Shown piece by piece: positions 6,768 to 15,003 of a DNA stretch of 64,000 bases. The translations under genes were made by a program, and so were the position numbers. The stretch is from Nocardiopsis terrae (GTDB lineage: Bacteria; Actinomycetota; Actinomycetes; Streptosporangiales; Streptosporangiaceae), in NCBI RefSeq assembly GCF_014651695.1, contig NZ_BMXJ01000003.1, positions 27,046-91,045 on the forward strand, given 5' to 3'. The notes beneath the pieces are model-generated. The model saw nothing but the letters and a program-made list of their open reading frames with translations, was not told the origin of the DNA and ran no database searches. Numbering within the stretch: position 1 is the first letter of the stretch; every line of letters starts with the position of its first letter.

Positions 6768-9158
6768 GTGACAACAACCCCGACCGACACACCGGCCCCC
6801 GCCCCGGGCCGCTCCGCAGCACGCGCCCCGCGCAGTCCCGTCGACCTCCTGACCGGCATCGCCGGGCTGGTCCTGGTCTTCCTGGTCCTGCTACTGGTCA
6901 GCGACGCGGTGGCCGACGGAGCGCCGACGGACGACGCCACCCAGCTCCGCGCGGTGATCCCGTCCTGGCTGCTCTTCCTCACCGCCGTGGGCGCCAACCT
7001 CCTGCTCATCGTCCTGGTCGCCTACGTGGTCCTGCGCACCCTGATCACCGGGGGCCTGCGCGACCTGCTGCGACCGGCCCTCGCCGCGGTGTCCGCCTAC
7101 GCCATGACCTCCTGGGTCAACTCGGTACTCACGACCGCCACCTACAGCGCCGAACCGCTCCCCGGGCTCCCCGACGGCGTCCTGACCGCCGCCACCCTCG
7201 GCTACGTCGCCGCCGGTATCGCCTTCGCCCGCACCATGCCCGCCGGACAGCCCCGGGTGCGCTCCCTGATCTGGGCCGCCAACACCGCGATCGCCCTGGT
7301 CTCCCTCATGGCCGGGGTCAGCAGCATCCTCGCCGTCCTCTTCACCATCCTCATCGGTCTGACCTGCGCCTCCCTGGCGCGCTACGCCGTCAGCGCGAGC
7401 GTGCCGCCCCCCGCCACCGGCCGCATCCACGCCGAGCTCCACCGCTTCGACCTGACCGCCGACCGCATCACCCGCGCCGGCAGCGACGAGGAGGGCGACC
7501 CCCGGTACCTGGCAGACCTCACCGACGGACGCCAGATCGAGATCTCCGTGCTCAGCTCCGAGAACACCAGGGGTTTCTGGTGGCGCCTGCTCGACCTGCT
7601 CATGCTGCGCGGCCCCGTCGCACCCCGAATGCTCTACGGGGTCCGCAGACGCGCCGAACACGCCGCGCTGATGAGCTTCGCGGCCCGGGACGCCGGGGTC
7701 GACGCCCCCCGCGTCCTCGCACTGGGTGAACTCGCCCCGGGCACCGTCCTCCTGGCCCGCGAACGATCCCGGCTCAGGGGACTGGCCGACCTGGACCCCG
7801 CGGAGATCACCGACCCCCTGATCGACGGACTCTGGCACCAGATCGGCCTGCTGCACCGACGCCGCATCTCCCACGGCCACCTCAACAGCGCCACCGTCGG
7901 CGTCCTCGCCGACGCCCCCGGCACCGCGGCCCTGGCGGGGGTGGACCGGGGCGCGGTCGCCGCCTCCCAGGTCCGCACCTCCCTGGACGCCGCCGCGATG
8001 CTCACCCTGCTGGCTCTGCGGGTGGGACCCGAACGCGCGGTCGCCTCGGCGGTACGGGCCCTGGGCGTGAACGCCACCGCCGCGCTCCTGCCCCTGCTGC
8101 AGCCCCCGGGCCTGCCGCACGAACTCCGCGCCGAACTCCGCGGATCCGACCGCGGACTCCTGGGCGTGCTGCGGCGGCACATCGCCAAGATGGCCCCCGA
8201 GGCGCCCGCCGAACCCGCGCGCCTGGAACGGATGCGTCCGCGCACCATCGTCAGCTTCGTGGTCGCCACCGTCGTCGGGCTCGTGCTCGTCTACCAGCTC
8301 GCCGGGGTCGACCTGGCCGCCATCCGCCACGCCGACCCCGTGTGGTCCTCGGCCGCCCTGGTCATGGCCACCCTGTGCATGATCGGCGCCGCCATGGTGC
8401 TGGTCGGCTTCGTTCCGGCACGGCTTCCCTGGTGGCGGACGGTCCTGGTGCAGTACGCGGGATCGTTCGTGCGCATCGCCGCCCCGGCCGGTCTGGGATC
8501 GATCGCGGTCAACAGCCGATTCGTGGTCAAGGCCGGCGTACCCGCCTCGCTGGCGCTGTCCGCGGTCGGCCTCTCCCAACTGGTGGGCTTCCTCATCCAC
8601 GTGCCGCTGCTGCTGGTGTGCGCCTACCTGACCGGCACCTCCTACTGGACCGGGTTCACCCCCTCCCCGACGGTCGTGCTCGTCACCCTCGGCGGGACCG
8701 CCGCCGTCGCCGCGGTCCTGCTGCATCCGAAGCTGCGCCGCGCCGTCCGCGCGCGGCTGCGCCCCTACCTGAGCGGTGTCCTGCCCCAGTTGCTGGACAT
8801 GCTCCAACGGCCCGCCAGCCTCCTGCTCGGGTTCGGCGGCACCCTGCTGCTGACCGCGGCGTTCGTCCTGTGCCTGCACTTCTCGGTCCTGGCCTTCGCC
8901 GGCCCCGGGCTCCAGGTGAGCCTGGTCGCCGTCGCCGTGGTCTTCCTCGCGGGCAACGCCGTCGGCTCGGCCGCGCCCACTCCGGGCGGGCTCGGCGCCG
9001 TCGAGGCCGCCCTCATCGCCGGGCTCACCACGGTGGCCGCGGTCCCCACCTCGGTGGCCCTGCCCGCCGTCCTGCTGTTCCGGGTGCTGACCTTCTGGTT
9101 CCCGGTCCTGCCCGGATGGGCGGCCTTCAGTTACCTGCAACGCCGCGAGGCCATCTGA
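6768..9158 (+). CDS. Multi-pass membrane protein with flippase-like (LPG synthase TM/TIGR00374) domain
   Basis: The likely start is the GTG before TTTPTDTPAPAPGRS; the longer open frame upstream overlaps L32 and is not protein-like. The 796-residue product has an N-terminal membrane part (about residues 30-200). A middle soluble part resembles a degraded kinase-like domain (HGHLNSATVGVLADAPGTAALAGVDRG, about residues 280-470). The C-terminal block of eight or so helices (about 490-790) has TPGGLGAVEAAL, typical of the flippase-like family. Relatives move or modify lipids, but the substrate here is unknown. It is followed by a MerR gene. Confidence 0.8.
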   Translation: MTTTPTDTPAPAPGRSAARAPRSPVDLLTGIAGLVLVFLVLLLVSDAVADGAPTDDATQLRAVIPSWLLFLTAVGANLLLIVLVAYVVLRTLITGGLRDLLRPALAAVSAYAMTSWVNSVLTTATYSAEPLPGLPDGVLTAATLGYVAAGIAFARTMPAGQPRVRSLIWAANTAIALVSLMAGVSSILAVLFTILIGLTCASLARYAVSASVPPPATGRIHAELHRFDLTADRITRAGSDEEGDPRYLADLTDGRQIEISVLSSENTRGFWWRLLDLLMLRGPVAPRMLYGVRRRAEHAALMSFAARDAGVDAPRVLALGELAPGTVLLARERSRLRGLADLDPAEITDPLIDGLWHQIGLLHRRRISHGHLNSATVGVLADAPGTAALAGVDRGAVAASQVRTSLDAAAMLTLLALRVGPERAVASAVRALGVNATAALLPLLQPPGLPHELRAELRGSDRGLLGVLRRHIAKMAPEAPAEPARLERMRPRTIVSFVVATVVGLVLVYQLAGVDLAAIRHADPVWSSAALVMATLCMIGAAMVLVGFVPARLPWWRTVLVQYAGSFVRIAAPAGLGSIAVNSRFVVKAGVPASLALSAVGLSQLVGFLIHVPLLLVCAYLTGTSYWTGFTPSPTVVLVTLGGTAAVAAVLLHPKLRRAVRARLRPYLSGVLPQLLDMLQRPASLLLGFGGTLLLTAAFVLCLHFSVLAFAGPGLQVSLVAVAVVFLAGNAVGSAAPTPGGLGAVEAALIAGLTTVAAVPTSVALPAVLLFRVLTFWFPVLPGWAAFSYLQRREAI

Positions 9159-9190
9159 CCGGGGCCCGTGGAGACGCGGCCCATGCACGC

Positions 9191-9221
9191 TTGCGGTTGA
9201 CGCGGCGTCAACGCCTAGCGT
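9191..9221 (+). promoter_or_regulatory. MerR-type promoter with 19-bp spacer and operator
   Basis: A -35-like TTGCGG (9191-9196) and a -10-like TAGCGT (9216-9221) are separated by 19 bp. The spacer begins with a perfect 15-bp inverted repeat, TTGACGCGGCGTCAA (9197-9211). The overlong spacer with a palindrome is the arrangement MerR-family activators untwist. It points at the MerR gene 42 bases downstream, suggesting autoregulation. Confidence 0.7.
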
Positions 9222-9263
9222 CGTTCCCGGGCCGGAGGAACCGGCCTGACGAGGGGAGACGGG

Positions 9264-10019
9264 ATGTCGTGGCCGACGGGCGAGGTCTGCCGGATGAGCG
9301 GGGTGACCTCCCGGACGCTGCGCCACTACCACCACGTCGGCCTGCTGGTCCCGGAGAGCACCGGCCCGGGCGGGCTGCGCCGTTACGGCCGGCGTGAGCT
9401 GCGCAGGCTCCAACGGATCCTGGTCATGCGCGAACTCGGGCTGGGGCTGGCGGACATCCGCCGGATCCTGGACGCCGAAAGCGACGAGGCGGCGGCGCTG
9501 CGCCGACACCTCCACGGCCTGGAGTCCGAGCGGGACCGTCTCAGCGTCCTCGTCGAGACCGTGCGCCGCACCGTCGACGCACTGGAGGGAGACGACATGA
9601 CCAGCCGACCGGAGGAGCTCTTCGCGGGCTTCGACACCGCCCACTACGCCGAGCGGGCCCGCACGCACTGGCCACAGCAGTGGGAGCGGGCCCGGGCAGC
9701 GGGGGAGGGGATGACACCGCAGGAGGACGAGCGGATGCGTGCCGAGGCCGCCGAGCAGATGGCCCGGATGGCCGCACACCTGAGGGCAGGGACCCCGGCC
9801 GACGCCCCGGCCGTCCAGGCGGAGGTGGAGGACCACCACCGGCGGATCCGCCGGATGTGGACCCCGGACGCGGACGCCTTCGCCAACCTGGCGCGGGTCT
9901 ACGCCGAGGACGGGCCCTGGCGCGAGGTGTACGAGCGGGTGGCCCCCGGGCTGGCCGACTACCAGCGCGAGGCCATGGAGGTCTACGCGGAGCGGAGTCT
10001 GCGGGGTGCGGGGACCTGA
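9264..10019 (+). CDS. MerR-family regulator with TipAS-like ligand domain
   Basis: The 251-residue protein has an N-terminal MerR winged helix (TGEVCRMSGVTSRTLRHYHHVGLL, then RYGRRELRRLQRILVMRELGLGL, residues 5-70) and a coiled linker to about 110. Its C-terminal TipAS-like domain (FDTAHYAERARTHWPQQWERA, then VYAEDGPWREVYERVAPGLADYQREAMEVYAE) matches regulators that bind thiopeptide antibiotics. The promoter upstream has the family's 19-bp spacer. AGGGGAGA precedes the ATG. Drug binding is a family expectation only. Confidence 0.9.
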   Translation: MSWPTGEVCRMSGVTSRTLRHYHHVGLLVPESTGPGGLRRYGRRELRRLQRILVMRELGLGLADIRRILDAESDEAAALRRHLHGLESERDRLSVLVETVRRTVDALEGDDMTSRPEELFAGFDTAHYAERARTHWPQQWERARAAGEGMTPQEDERMRAEAAEQMARMAAHLRAGTPADAPAVQAEVEDHHRRIRRMWTPDADAFANLARVYAEDGPWREVYERVAPGLADYQREAMEVYAERSLRGAGT

Positions 10020-10063
10020 TCCCCGGGCACTGGCTCCCCCACCGCCGGGAGGAGGACGGGGAG

Positions 10064-10393
10064 GTGCTGGGCTACCTGCGCCCGGAGGCCGGCGGCCACG
10101 TGCCGCTCACCCCGTTCGGCCGCCCCGTCGCCGACGTGCTGCCTGAGCCCGAGGCCCGTGCGGTGCTGGACGCCCTCGGGCTCTCCTATCTGGCCGATCC
10201 GTGGTTCCTGGAGCTGCCCGGCCGGGAGGACCCGGTCACCGTGCGGATCGTGGAGGTCACCCCCGAACGCATGCGGGTGGCCAACGCCGACCACGGGTAC
10301 GAGGAGGCCGACATCGGGCACCTGTTCGTCCTGCGGGTCCCCGAACCCGGGCGTCTGCGCCCCGGCCCGGGCGGGGTCGGCGGGCGCGGCTGA
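10064..10393 (+). CDS. Small conserved actinomycete protein of unknown function, start uncertain
   Basis: The frame encodes a compact alpha/beta-looking protein with GEVLGYLRPEAGGHVPLTPFG, LDALGLSYLADPWFLEL, VTVRIVEVTPERMRVAN and FVLRVPEPGRLRP. I believe it belongs to an uncharacterised family common in actinomycetes, but I cannot name it. The GTG at 10064 is the only standard start near the domain. The protein-like sequence extends upstream (HWLPHRREEDGE) to about 10025, overlapping the MerR stop, so initiation at CTG 10016 or inside the MerR gene is possible. It probably forms an operon with the MerR regulator. Confidence 0.5.
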   Translation: MLGYLRPEAGGHVPLTPFGRPVADVLPEPEARAVLDALGLSYLADPWFLELPGREDPVTVRIVEVTPERMRVANADHGYEEADIGHLFVLRVPEPGRLRPGPGGVGGRG

Positions 10394-10415
10394 TCCGCCC
10401 CGGCGACCGCCGGGG

Positions 10416-10460
10416 CGCCCCCGCGGTCGGCTCCTGGAGGAGGGGCCGGCCGCGGGGGCG
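10416..10460. terminator. Hairpin terminator between convergent genes
   Basis: CGCCCCCGCGG (10416-10426) is complementary to CCGCGGGGGCG (10450-10460), with further pairing inside the loop. It lies between the converging small gene and the acyl-CoA dehydrogenase gene. Confidence 0.5.
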
Positions 10461-10469
10461 GGCCCCGGG

Positions 10470-12266
10470 TCAGAGAACGTCGGGGGACACGTCCAGGACG
10501 GTGCGGTCACCGGAGGCGACCAGGTCGAACTGGGGCCCGGTGCGGGGCAGCTCGTGGCGGAAGAAGTACGCGGCCGCGGCCCGCTTGCCCTCGTAGAACT
10601 CGCCCTCGCCGCCGTGCGCGGCGACCAGCTGGTCCAGCCACAGCCAGGCCACGACCACGTGGCCGACCGCCTCCAGGTACGGGGTCGCGTTGGCCAGCGC
10701 CGCCGCCGGGTCCCCCTCGGCCCAGGCCGCCCCGGCGGTCTGCGCGGTGCGCTCCAGGGCCGCGTCGAGCAGGTCGGCGTACTCGGCCTCGCGGCCGCCG
10801 AGCGCACGTGCCCGCTCCGCGGTGGCGCGGGCCGTCTCCACCAGCAGCGACAGCCGGGCGCCGCCGTCCAGGACGGCCTTGCGGCCCAGCAGGTCCAGGG
10901 CCTGGATACCGTGGGTGCCCTCGTGGATGGCGTTGAGCCGGTTGTCCCGGTAGTGCTGCTCCACGTCGTACTCGCGGGTGTAGCCGTACCCGCCGTGCAC
11001 CTGGATGGCGAGGCTGTTGGCCTCCAGGCACCACTGGGAGGGCCAGCTCTTCACGATCGGGGTGAGCACGTCCAGGAGCAGCCGCGCCCTCTCGGCCGCC
11101 TCGGGGTCCTCGCTGCTGTCCTTCTCGTCCACGAGCCTGGCGCAGTACAGCACCAGGGCGAGGGCGCCCTCCACGTAGCTCTTCTGCGCGAGCAGCATCC
11201 TGCGGACGTCGGTGTGCCCGATGATGGGGATCTGCGGCTCCTCGGGGTTCTTGGCGCCGAGGGGGCGGCCCTGGAGGCGTTCGCGGGCGTAGGCGAGCGA
11301 CTTCAGGTAGCCGGTGTAGCCGAGCGCCGTGGCGCCCGCGCCCACGCCGATGCGGGCCCCGTCCATCATGTGGAACATGTACTTCAGGCCCTGGTGGGGT
11401 TCGCCCACGAGGTAGCCGACCGCCCCGGGTTCGCCGCCGGGGGTGTGCTGGCCCTCGCCGAAGTTGAGCAGGGTGTTGACGGTGCCCCGGTAGCCCATCT
11501 TGTGGTTGAGCCCCGCGGGTACCACGTCGTTGCGCTCGCCGAGGGAGCCGTCCTCGTTGACGAGGTACTTCGGCACGACGAACAGCGAGATCCCCTTGAC
11601 CCCGGGCGGCCCCCCGGGGATCTTGGCCAGGACCAGGTGGACGATGTTCTCGGTCAGCTCGTGGTCGCCCCCCGAGATCCACATCTTGTTGCCGAAGACC
11701 CGGTAGGTGCCGTCCTCCGCGGCCTCGGCGCGGGTGGTGATGTCGGACAGGGAGCTGCCCGCCTGCGGCTCGGACAGGCACATGGTGCCGGTGAAGCGCC
11801 CCTCGACCATGGGCCGCACGAACGTGTCGACCTGCTCGGCGCTGCCGTGCGCGAGGAGCAGGGAGGCGTTGCCGGAGGTCAGTGAGAGGTAGGCGGAGGT
11901 GCCCAGGTTGGCGGCCTGGAAGTAGGCGTTGCAGGCGCTGGCGACGACCCTGGGGATCTGGTCGCCGCCCACGGAGGCGTCCATCGCGATGGAGGACAGG
12001 CCGGTCTCGGCGTACACCTCCAGGGCCTTCCTCACCTCGGGGATGAGGTGGACGCGTTCGCCGTCGAAGTGCGGTTCGTTGGCGTCGTTGGCCTTGTTGT
12101 GCGGGGCGAAGTGGTCGGTGGCCACGCGCTCGGCCAGCTCCAGGGCTCCGTCGAAGGTCTCCCTGGAGTGGTCGGCGTACCGGGGGCGCCGGGTCAGGGC
12201 CTCGGCGTCGAGCCACTCGTAGAGCAGGAAACTCAGGTCACGCGCGGACAGCAGTGTGGACGCCAC
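10470..12266 (-). CDS. Acyl-CoA dehydrogenase, large actinobacterial FadE type
   Basis: The 598-residue flavoprotein carries the acyl-CoA dehydrogenase signature MCLSEPQAGSSLSDI (near residue 165), the FAD-binding C-terminal bundle, and the catalytic-base motif HEGTHGIQALDLLGRK (near residue 447). About 130 extra C-terminal residues mark the longer subgroup. It oxidises acyl-CoA to trans-2-enoyl-CoA in the cytoplasm. The start is GTG with GGAGG six bases upstream. A TetR-type palindrome sits 22 bases before the start, between this gene and divergent aroQ, so lipid-responsive control is plausible. Chain-length preference cannot be read from the sequence. Confidence 0.92.
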   Translation of the reverse strand: MASTLLSARDLSFLLYEWLDAEALTRRPRYADHSRETFDGALELAERVATDHFAPHNKANDANEPHFDGERVHLIPEVRKALEVYAETGLSSIAMDASVGGDQIPRVVASACNAYFQAANLGTSAYLSLTSGNASLLLAHGSAEQVDTFVRPMVEGRFTGTMCLSEPQAGSSLSDITTRAEAAEDGTYRVFGNKMWISGGDHELTENIVHLVLAKIPGGPPGVKGISLFVVPKYLVNEDGSLGERNDVVPAGLNHKMGYRGTVNTLLNFGEGQHTPGGEPGAVGYLVGEPHQGLKYMFHMMDGARIGVGAGATALGYTGYLKSLAYARERLQGRPLGAKNPEEPQIPIIGHTDVRRMLLAQKSYVEGALALVLYCARLVDEKDSSEDPEAAERARLLLDVLTPIVKSWPSQWCLEANSLAIQVHGGYGYTREYDVEQHYRDNRLNAIHEGTHGIQALDLLGRKAVLDGGARLSLLVETARATAERARALGGREAEYADLLDAALERTAQTAGAAWAEGDPAAALANATPYLEAVGHVVVAWLWLDQLVAAHGGEGEFYEGKRAAAAYFFRHELPRTGPQFDLVASGDRTVLDVSPDVL

Positions 12267-12288
12267 GGGTTGCCTCCAAAAGTAATCA

Positions 12289-12302
12289 ACCGACTGGTCG
12301 GT
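12289..12302. promoter_or_regulatory. TetR-type operator in the acyl-CoA dehydrogenase/aroQ divergent region
   Basis: ACCGACTGGTCGGT has perfect 6-bp arms (ACCGAC/GTCGGT) around two bases, a form common for TetR-family fatty-acid regulators in actinomycetes. It is 22 bases upstream of the dehydrogenase start. No TetR gene is in the window. Confidence 0.6.
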
Positions 12303-12411
12303 ATGCTACCTGGCCCGACGGGTGCCCGCCGGGCCGGGGCGGCCGGGGCGAGGGGTCTAACCTGGACCCACCGAACCACCGCTGTGGACCGCCACGACAG
12401 GAAGCACCCGC

Positions 12412-12867
12412 ATGACCGACACCGCCCGCACCGTCCTGCTGCTCAACGGCCCCAACCTCAACCTGCTGGGCACCCGCGACCCCGCACAGTACGGCACCAC
12501 CACCCTGGCCGAGGTCGAACGGCGGGTGGTCGCCCTGGGCGGGGAACTCGGTGTGGAGGTGGTCTGTGCGCAGACCAACAGCGAGGGCGGCATGGTCGAC
12601 CGGATCCACGCCGCCCGGCACTTCGCCGGGGTCGTGATGAACCCCGGGGCCTACGCCCACTACAGCATCGCCCTGCGCGACGCCGTCGACGCGGTCGAGG
12701 CGCCCGTGGTCGAGGTGCACATCTCCAACGTCTACGCCCGCGAGGAGTTCCGCCACACCTCCGTGACCGCCCCGGTGGCCGCCGGGTACGTGGCCGGGTG
12801 CGGGGTCCTCGGCTACGAGCTCGGGCTGCGCGCCGTCCTGGCCCGCGACGCCGAACGCCGGTCCTGA
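12412..12867 (+). CDS. aroQ: 3-dehydroquinate dehydratase, type II
   Basis: The 151-residue enzyme converts 3-dehydroquinate to 3-dehydroshikimate in the shikimate pathway. Type II hallmarks are all present: GPNLNLLGTRDPAQYG with the catalytic Tyr, the active-site Asn in NPGAYAHYS, and EVHISNVYAREEFRHTS with the catalytic His and substrate-binding Arg. The length is normal for the family, which forms dodecamers. It stands apart from other aro genes here, as a divergent neighbour of the acyl-CoA dehydrogenase. GGAAG precedes the ATG. Confidence 0.96.
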   Translation: MTDTARTVLLLNGPNLNLLGTRDPAQYGTTTLAEVERRVVALGGELGVEVVCAQTNSEGGMVDRIHAARHFAGVVMNPGAYAHYSIALRDAVDAVEAPVVEVHISNVYAREEFRHTSVTAPVAAGYVAGCGVLGYELGLRAVLARDAERRS

Positions 12868-12885
12868 GGACCCCCGCAACTCGAA

Positions 12886-12899
12886 ACCAACCAGTCGGT
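12886..12899. promoter_or_regulatory. Second TetR-like operator, in a convergent intergenic region
   Basis: ACCAACCAGTCGGT repeats the 12289-12302 palindrome with one arm mismatch and, like it, is followed by ATG. It lies between the 3' ends of aroQ and the phosphatase gene, where no promoter is expected. It could be a remnant or a genuine second binding site. Confidence 0.35.
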
Positions 12900-12925
12900 A
12901 TGTGGCGGGCGTGAAAAGGGGCGGC

Positions 12926-13561
12926 TCAGCGGTAGGTCATCAGCTCCGGGCCACCCTGCTCCAGGTGGGCGTGGTCGTTGAACGACAGGAGCTGGGTACC
13001 GCCCCGGCCGTGCACCAGCTTGCTCACCGAACCGTTCACCACCACCCGGTTCATCGCGACGAACCCGGAGTCCGGGGCGCCCAGCAGTGCCGAGCAGACG
13101 GCCCCGATCACCCCGGCCGAGGTGAACACCAGCGCCGTCTCCCCCCTGCCCAGACGGGACGTCAGCGCGTCCAGCCCCGCACGCACACCCGCACGGAAGG
13201 AGGTCCACGAACCCTCTCCCCGCTCACCCGAGGCGGTCCACGAGGTCAGGGAGGCGTCCAAACGCTGTTGGAGCGAGCCCTCACCGGTCGGGTAGCGGCC
13301 CAACAGGTGCAGGTGGTCGTACTCGTTCCACCGCTCGTCGACCGAGGGCCGCACGTCCAGGCCGGCCTCGGCCAGAGCTGTCTCGGCGGTCTGACGCTGC
13401 CGCCGCAGCGACCCCGACACCACGGGTCCCGCAGCCAGACCCCGCCGTTTGAGTTCGGCGCCCAGCAGGCGCGCCTGTTCGTATCCGGTGGGGCTCAGCT
13501 CGTCGTAGTCCGCCGCCTCGGGGGAGGCCTTACCGTGGCGGATCAGGTAGATCGTAGGCAT
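12926..13561 (-). CDS. Histidine phosphatase (phosphoglycerate-mutase-like) family protein
   Basis: The 211-residue protein begins MPTIYLIRHGKASPEAADYDELSPTGYEQARLLG, with the catalytic RHG at residues 8-10 and the second Arg/His features of this superfamily (SGSLRRQRQTAE, then LVFTSAGVIGA). A longer open frame extends upstream but has no protein-like content, so the ATG at 13561 is chosen. These enzymes dephosphorylate small molecules or proteins; the substrate is not predictable. In the usual GHxG position the sequence reads TSAGV, which may alter or reduce activity. Confidence 0.87.
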   Translation of the reverse strand: MPTIYLIRHGKASPEAADYDELSPTGYEQARLLGAELKRRGLAAGPVVSGSLRRQRQTAETALAEAGLDVRPSVDERWNEYDHLHLLGRYPTGEGSLQQRLDASLTSWTASGERGEGSWTSFRAGVRAGLDALTSRLGRGETALVFTSAGVIGAVCSALLGAPDSGFVAMNRVVVNGSVSKLVHGRGGTQLLSFNDHAHLEQGGPELMTYR

Positions 13562-13748
13562 GCCGACACAGTACGGGGCAGACCGCACGGCACCTCCCAC
13601 CGGGGCCCGGAGCCGCCCGCCCAGGCATGGCGCAACAACACTCGGCCCACTTCGGCCGGTATGAATGACAGAGCCGGTCCCCCCGGACCTCCGGCGTCTG
13701 CGAGCGGCGAAGGAGAACATGGGAGCCCTGTCCACGGGAGGACGATCC

Positions 13749-14927
13749 ATGCGGCGCGCGGTCGGGACCGCCGTGTCCAAGGCGCGTCGGCGCGTGTCCT
13801 CGTACCTGTCCCAGATCCTGCTGGCCGTCATCGCCGCCGCACTGGCCTGGACCATCGCCGGAGGCCTGGTCCAGGACCACTACCCCTTCTTCGCGCCCAT
13901 CGCCGCCGTCATCGCGCTCAACGCCTCGGGCGGCGAACGCGGGGCCAACGCCATCCGGCTGCTCACCGGAGTCTTCCTCGGCATCATCGCGGGCGAGTTC
14001 GCCCTGCTGGTCACCGACCGGGGCGTCCTGGCCCTGGCACTGGGCACCGGCATCGCCATGACCGCCGCGGTCGCGGTCAACGCCGAGCGCATCATCATCG
14101 GCCAGGCCGCCGCCAGCGCCATCCTCGCCACCATCCTCGTCGGCGGCAACCCCGGGACGGGCCGACTGGTGGACGCGCTGATCGGGGCCGGGGTCGCCCT
14201 GCTCTTCAGCCAGCTCCTCTTCCCGGCCCGCCTGGTCGCCATGCTGAGACGGATCGAGGAGAACGCGCTGCAGGAGATGGCCGACATGCTCGACGCGGTG
14301 GGGCTGTCCCTGACCGAGGAGGGCGAGGCCTCCAGCGAGCAGGTCGTCAACCGGCTCGGTGACCTCAGCCGCCCCATGGCCGAACTCAGCCGGGCCCGCG
14401 AGGCCAGCATGTCCACGATCCGCCTCTCCACCATCCGCTGGGGGGACACACAGCCCGTACTGGACGAGGACGCCATCATCGAACGGCTCATCCTCCTCGG
14501 TGAGAGCTGCCTGTACCTGGCGAGGACCACCACCTCCATGGGCGCCGAGGAGCGCCGTGAACTCGGCCCCATCGTGCGCGGCATGGCCGCCGTGCTGGCC
14601 ATCCTCGCCGACGACCTCAGCAGCAGGCAGACCCGCGAACAGGCCGTGGAACAGGCACTCACCGCGGCGCGCCTGTACGGGGCCAGCACCGCCGAGGACG
14701 ATCCCGTCACGCACGCCACGCACCTGGCCGTGGAGATGGTCGCCGCCGACATCATGGTGTTCGCCGGGATCCGCTTCGAGGAGGTCGAGGACGTCCTCCA
14801 GGGCGACCTGGAGGACCCCACGATCCCGCTGCCGCCGCAGGAGCCGTGGCTCCCGTGGCTGCGGTGGCGGCCCCGCCTGCCCCGCCCGCCCAAGATCCGC
14901 TTCGGCCGCTTCCGGGAACGCCGCTGA
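13749..14927 (+). CDS. FUSC/ArAE-family integral membrane protein
   Basis: The protein has an N-terminal block of about six hydrophobic helices (residues 15-165; ALAWTIAGGLVQDHYPFFAPIAAVIALNASGGERGANAIRLLTGVFLG) and a long helical cytoplasmic tail. The FAPIAAVIAL...R motif is typical of the aromatic-acid exporter/FUSC fold (DUF939-like). GGGAGG seven bases before the ATG at 13749 supports this start and gives 392 residues. In-frame ATGs at 13719 and 13665 would add 10 or 28 residues but have weaker or poorly spaced sites. The transported compound is unknown. Confidence 0.82.
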   Translation: MRRAVGTAVSKARRRVSSYLSQILLAVIAAALAWTIAGGLVQDHYPFFAPIAAVIALNASGGERGANAIRLLTGVFLGIIAGEFALLVTDRGVLALALGTGIAMTAAVAVNAERIIIGQAAASAILATILVGGNPGTGRLVDALIGAGVALLFSQLLFPARLVAMLRRIEENALQEMADMLDAVGLSLTEEGEASSEQVVNRLGDLSRPMAELSRAREASMSTIRLSTIRWGDTQPVLDEDAIIERLILLGESCLYLARTTTSMGAEERRELGPIVRGMAAVLAILADDLSSRQTREQAVEQALTAARLYGASTAEDDPVTHATHLAVEMVAADIMVFAGIRFEEVEDVLQGDLEDPTIPLPPQEPWLPWLRWRPRLPRPPKIRFGRFRERR

Positions 14928-14946
14928 CCGGGACCGGGCGCCCCGC

Positions 14947-14980
14947 CCGGCGCGGTGGCCGAGAGGGGCCACCGCGCCGG
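14947..14980. terminator. Bidirectional hairpin terminator
   Basis: A perfect 14-bp stem (CCGGCGCGGTGGCC at 14947-14960 and its complement at 14967-14980) encloses the loop GAGAGG. It lies between the converging FUSC gene and the molybdoenzyme gene. Confidence 0.65.
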
Positions 14981-15003
14981 CGCACACCGGCGCTCCCGGT
15001 CAG

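Noticed and set aside
6891..9839. A 982-codon open frame on the minus strand opposite the flippase and MerR genes
   Set aside because: It is a high-GC shadow: composition is dominated by Gly, Gln, Glu, Asp and His with no domains, and the plus strand encodes clear membrane and MerR proteins.
13562..13855. N-terminal extension of the histidine phosphatase frame
   Set aside because: It overlaps the FUSC gene start and lacks protein character; the ATG at 13561 precedes the canonical MPTIYLIRHG.
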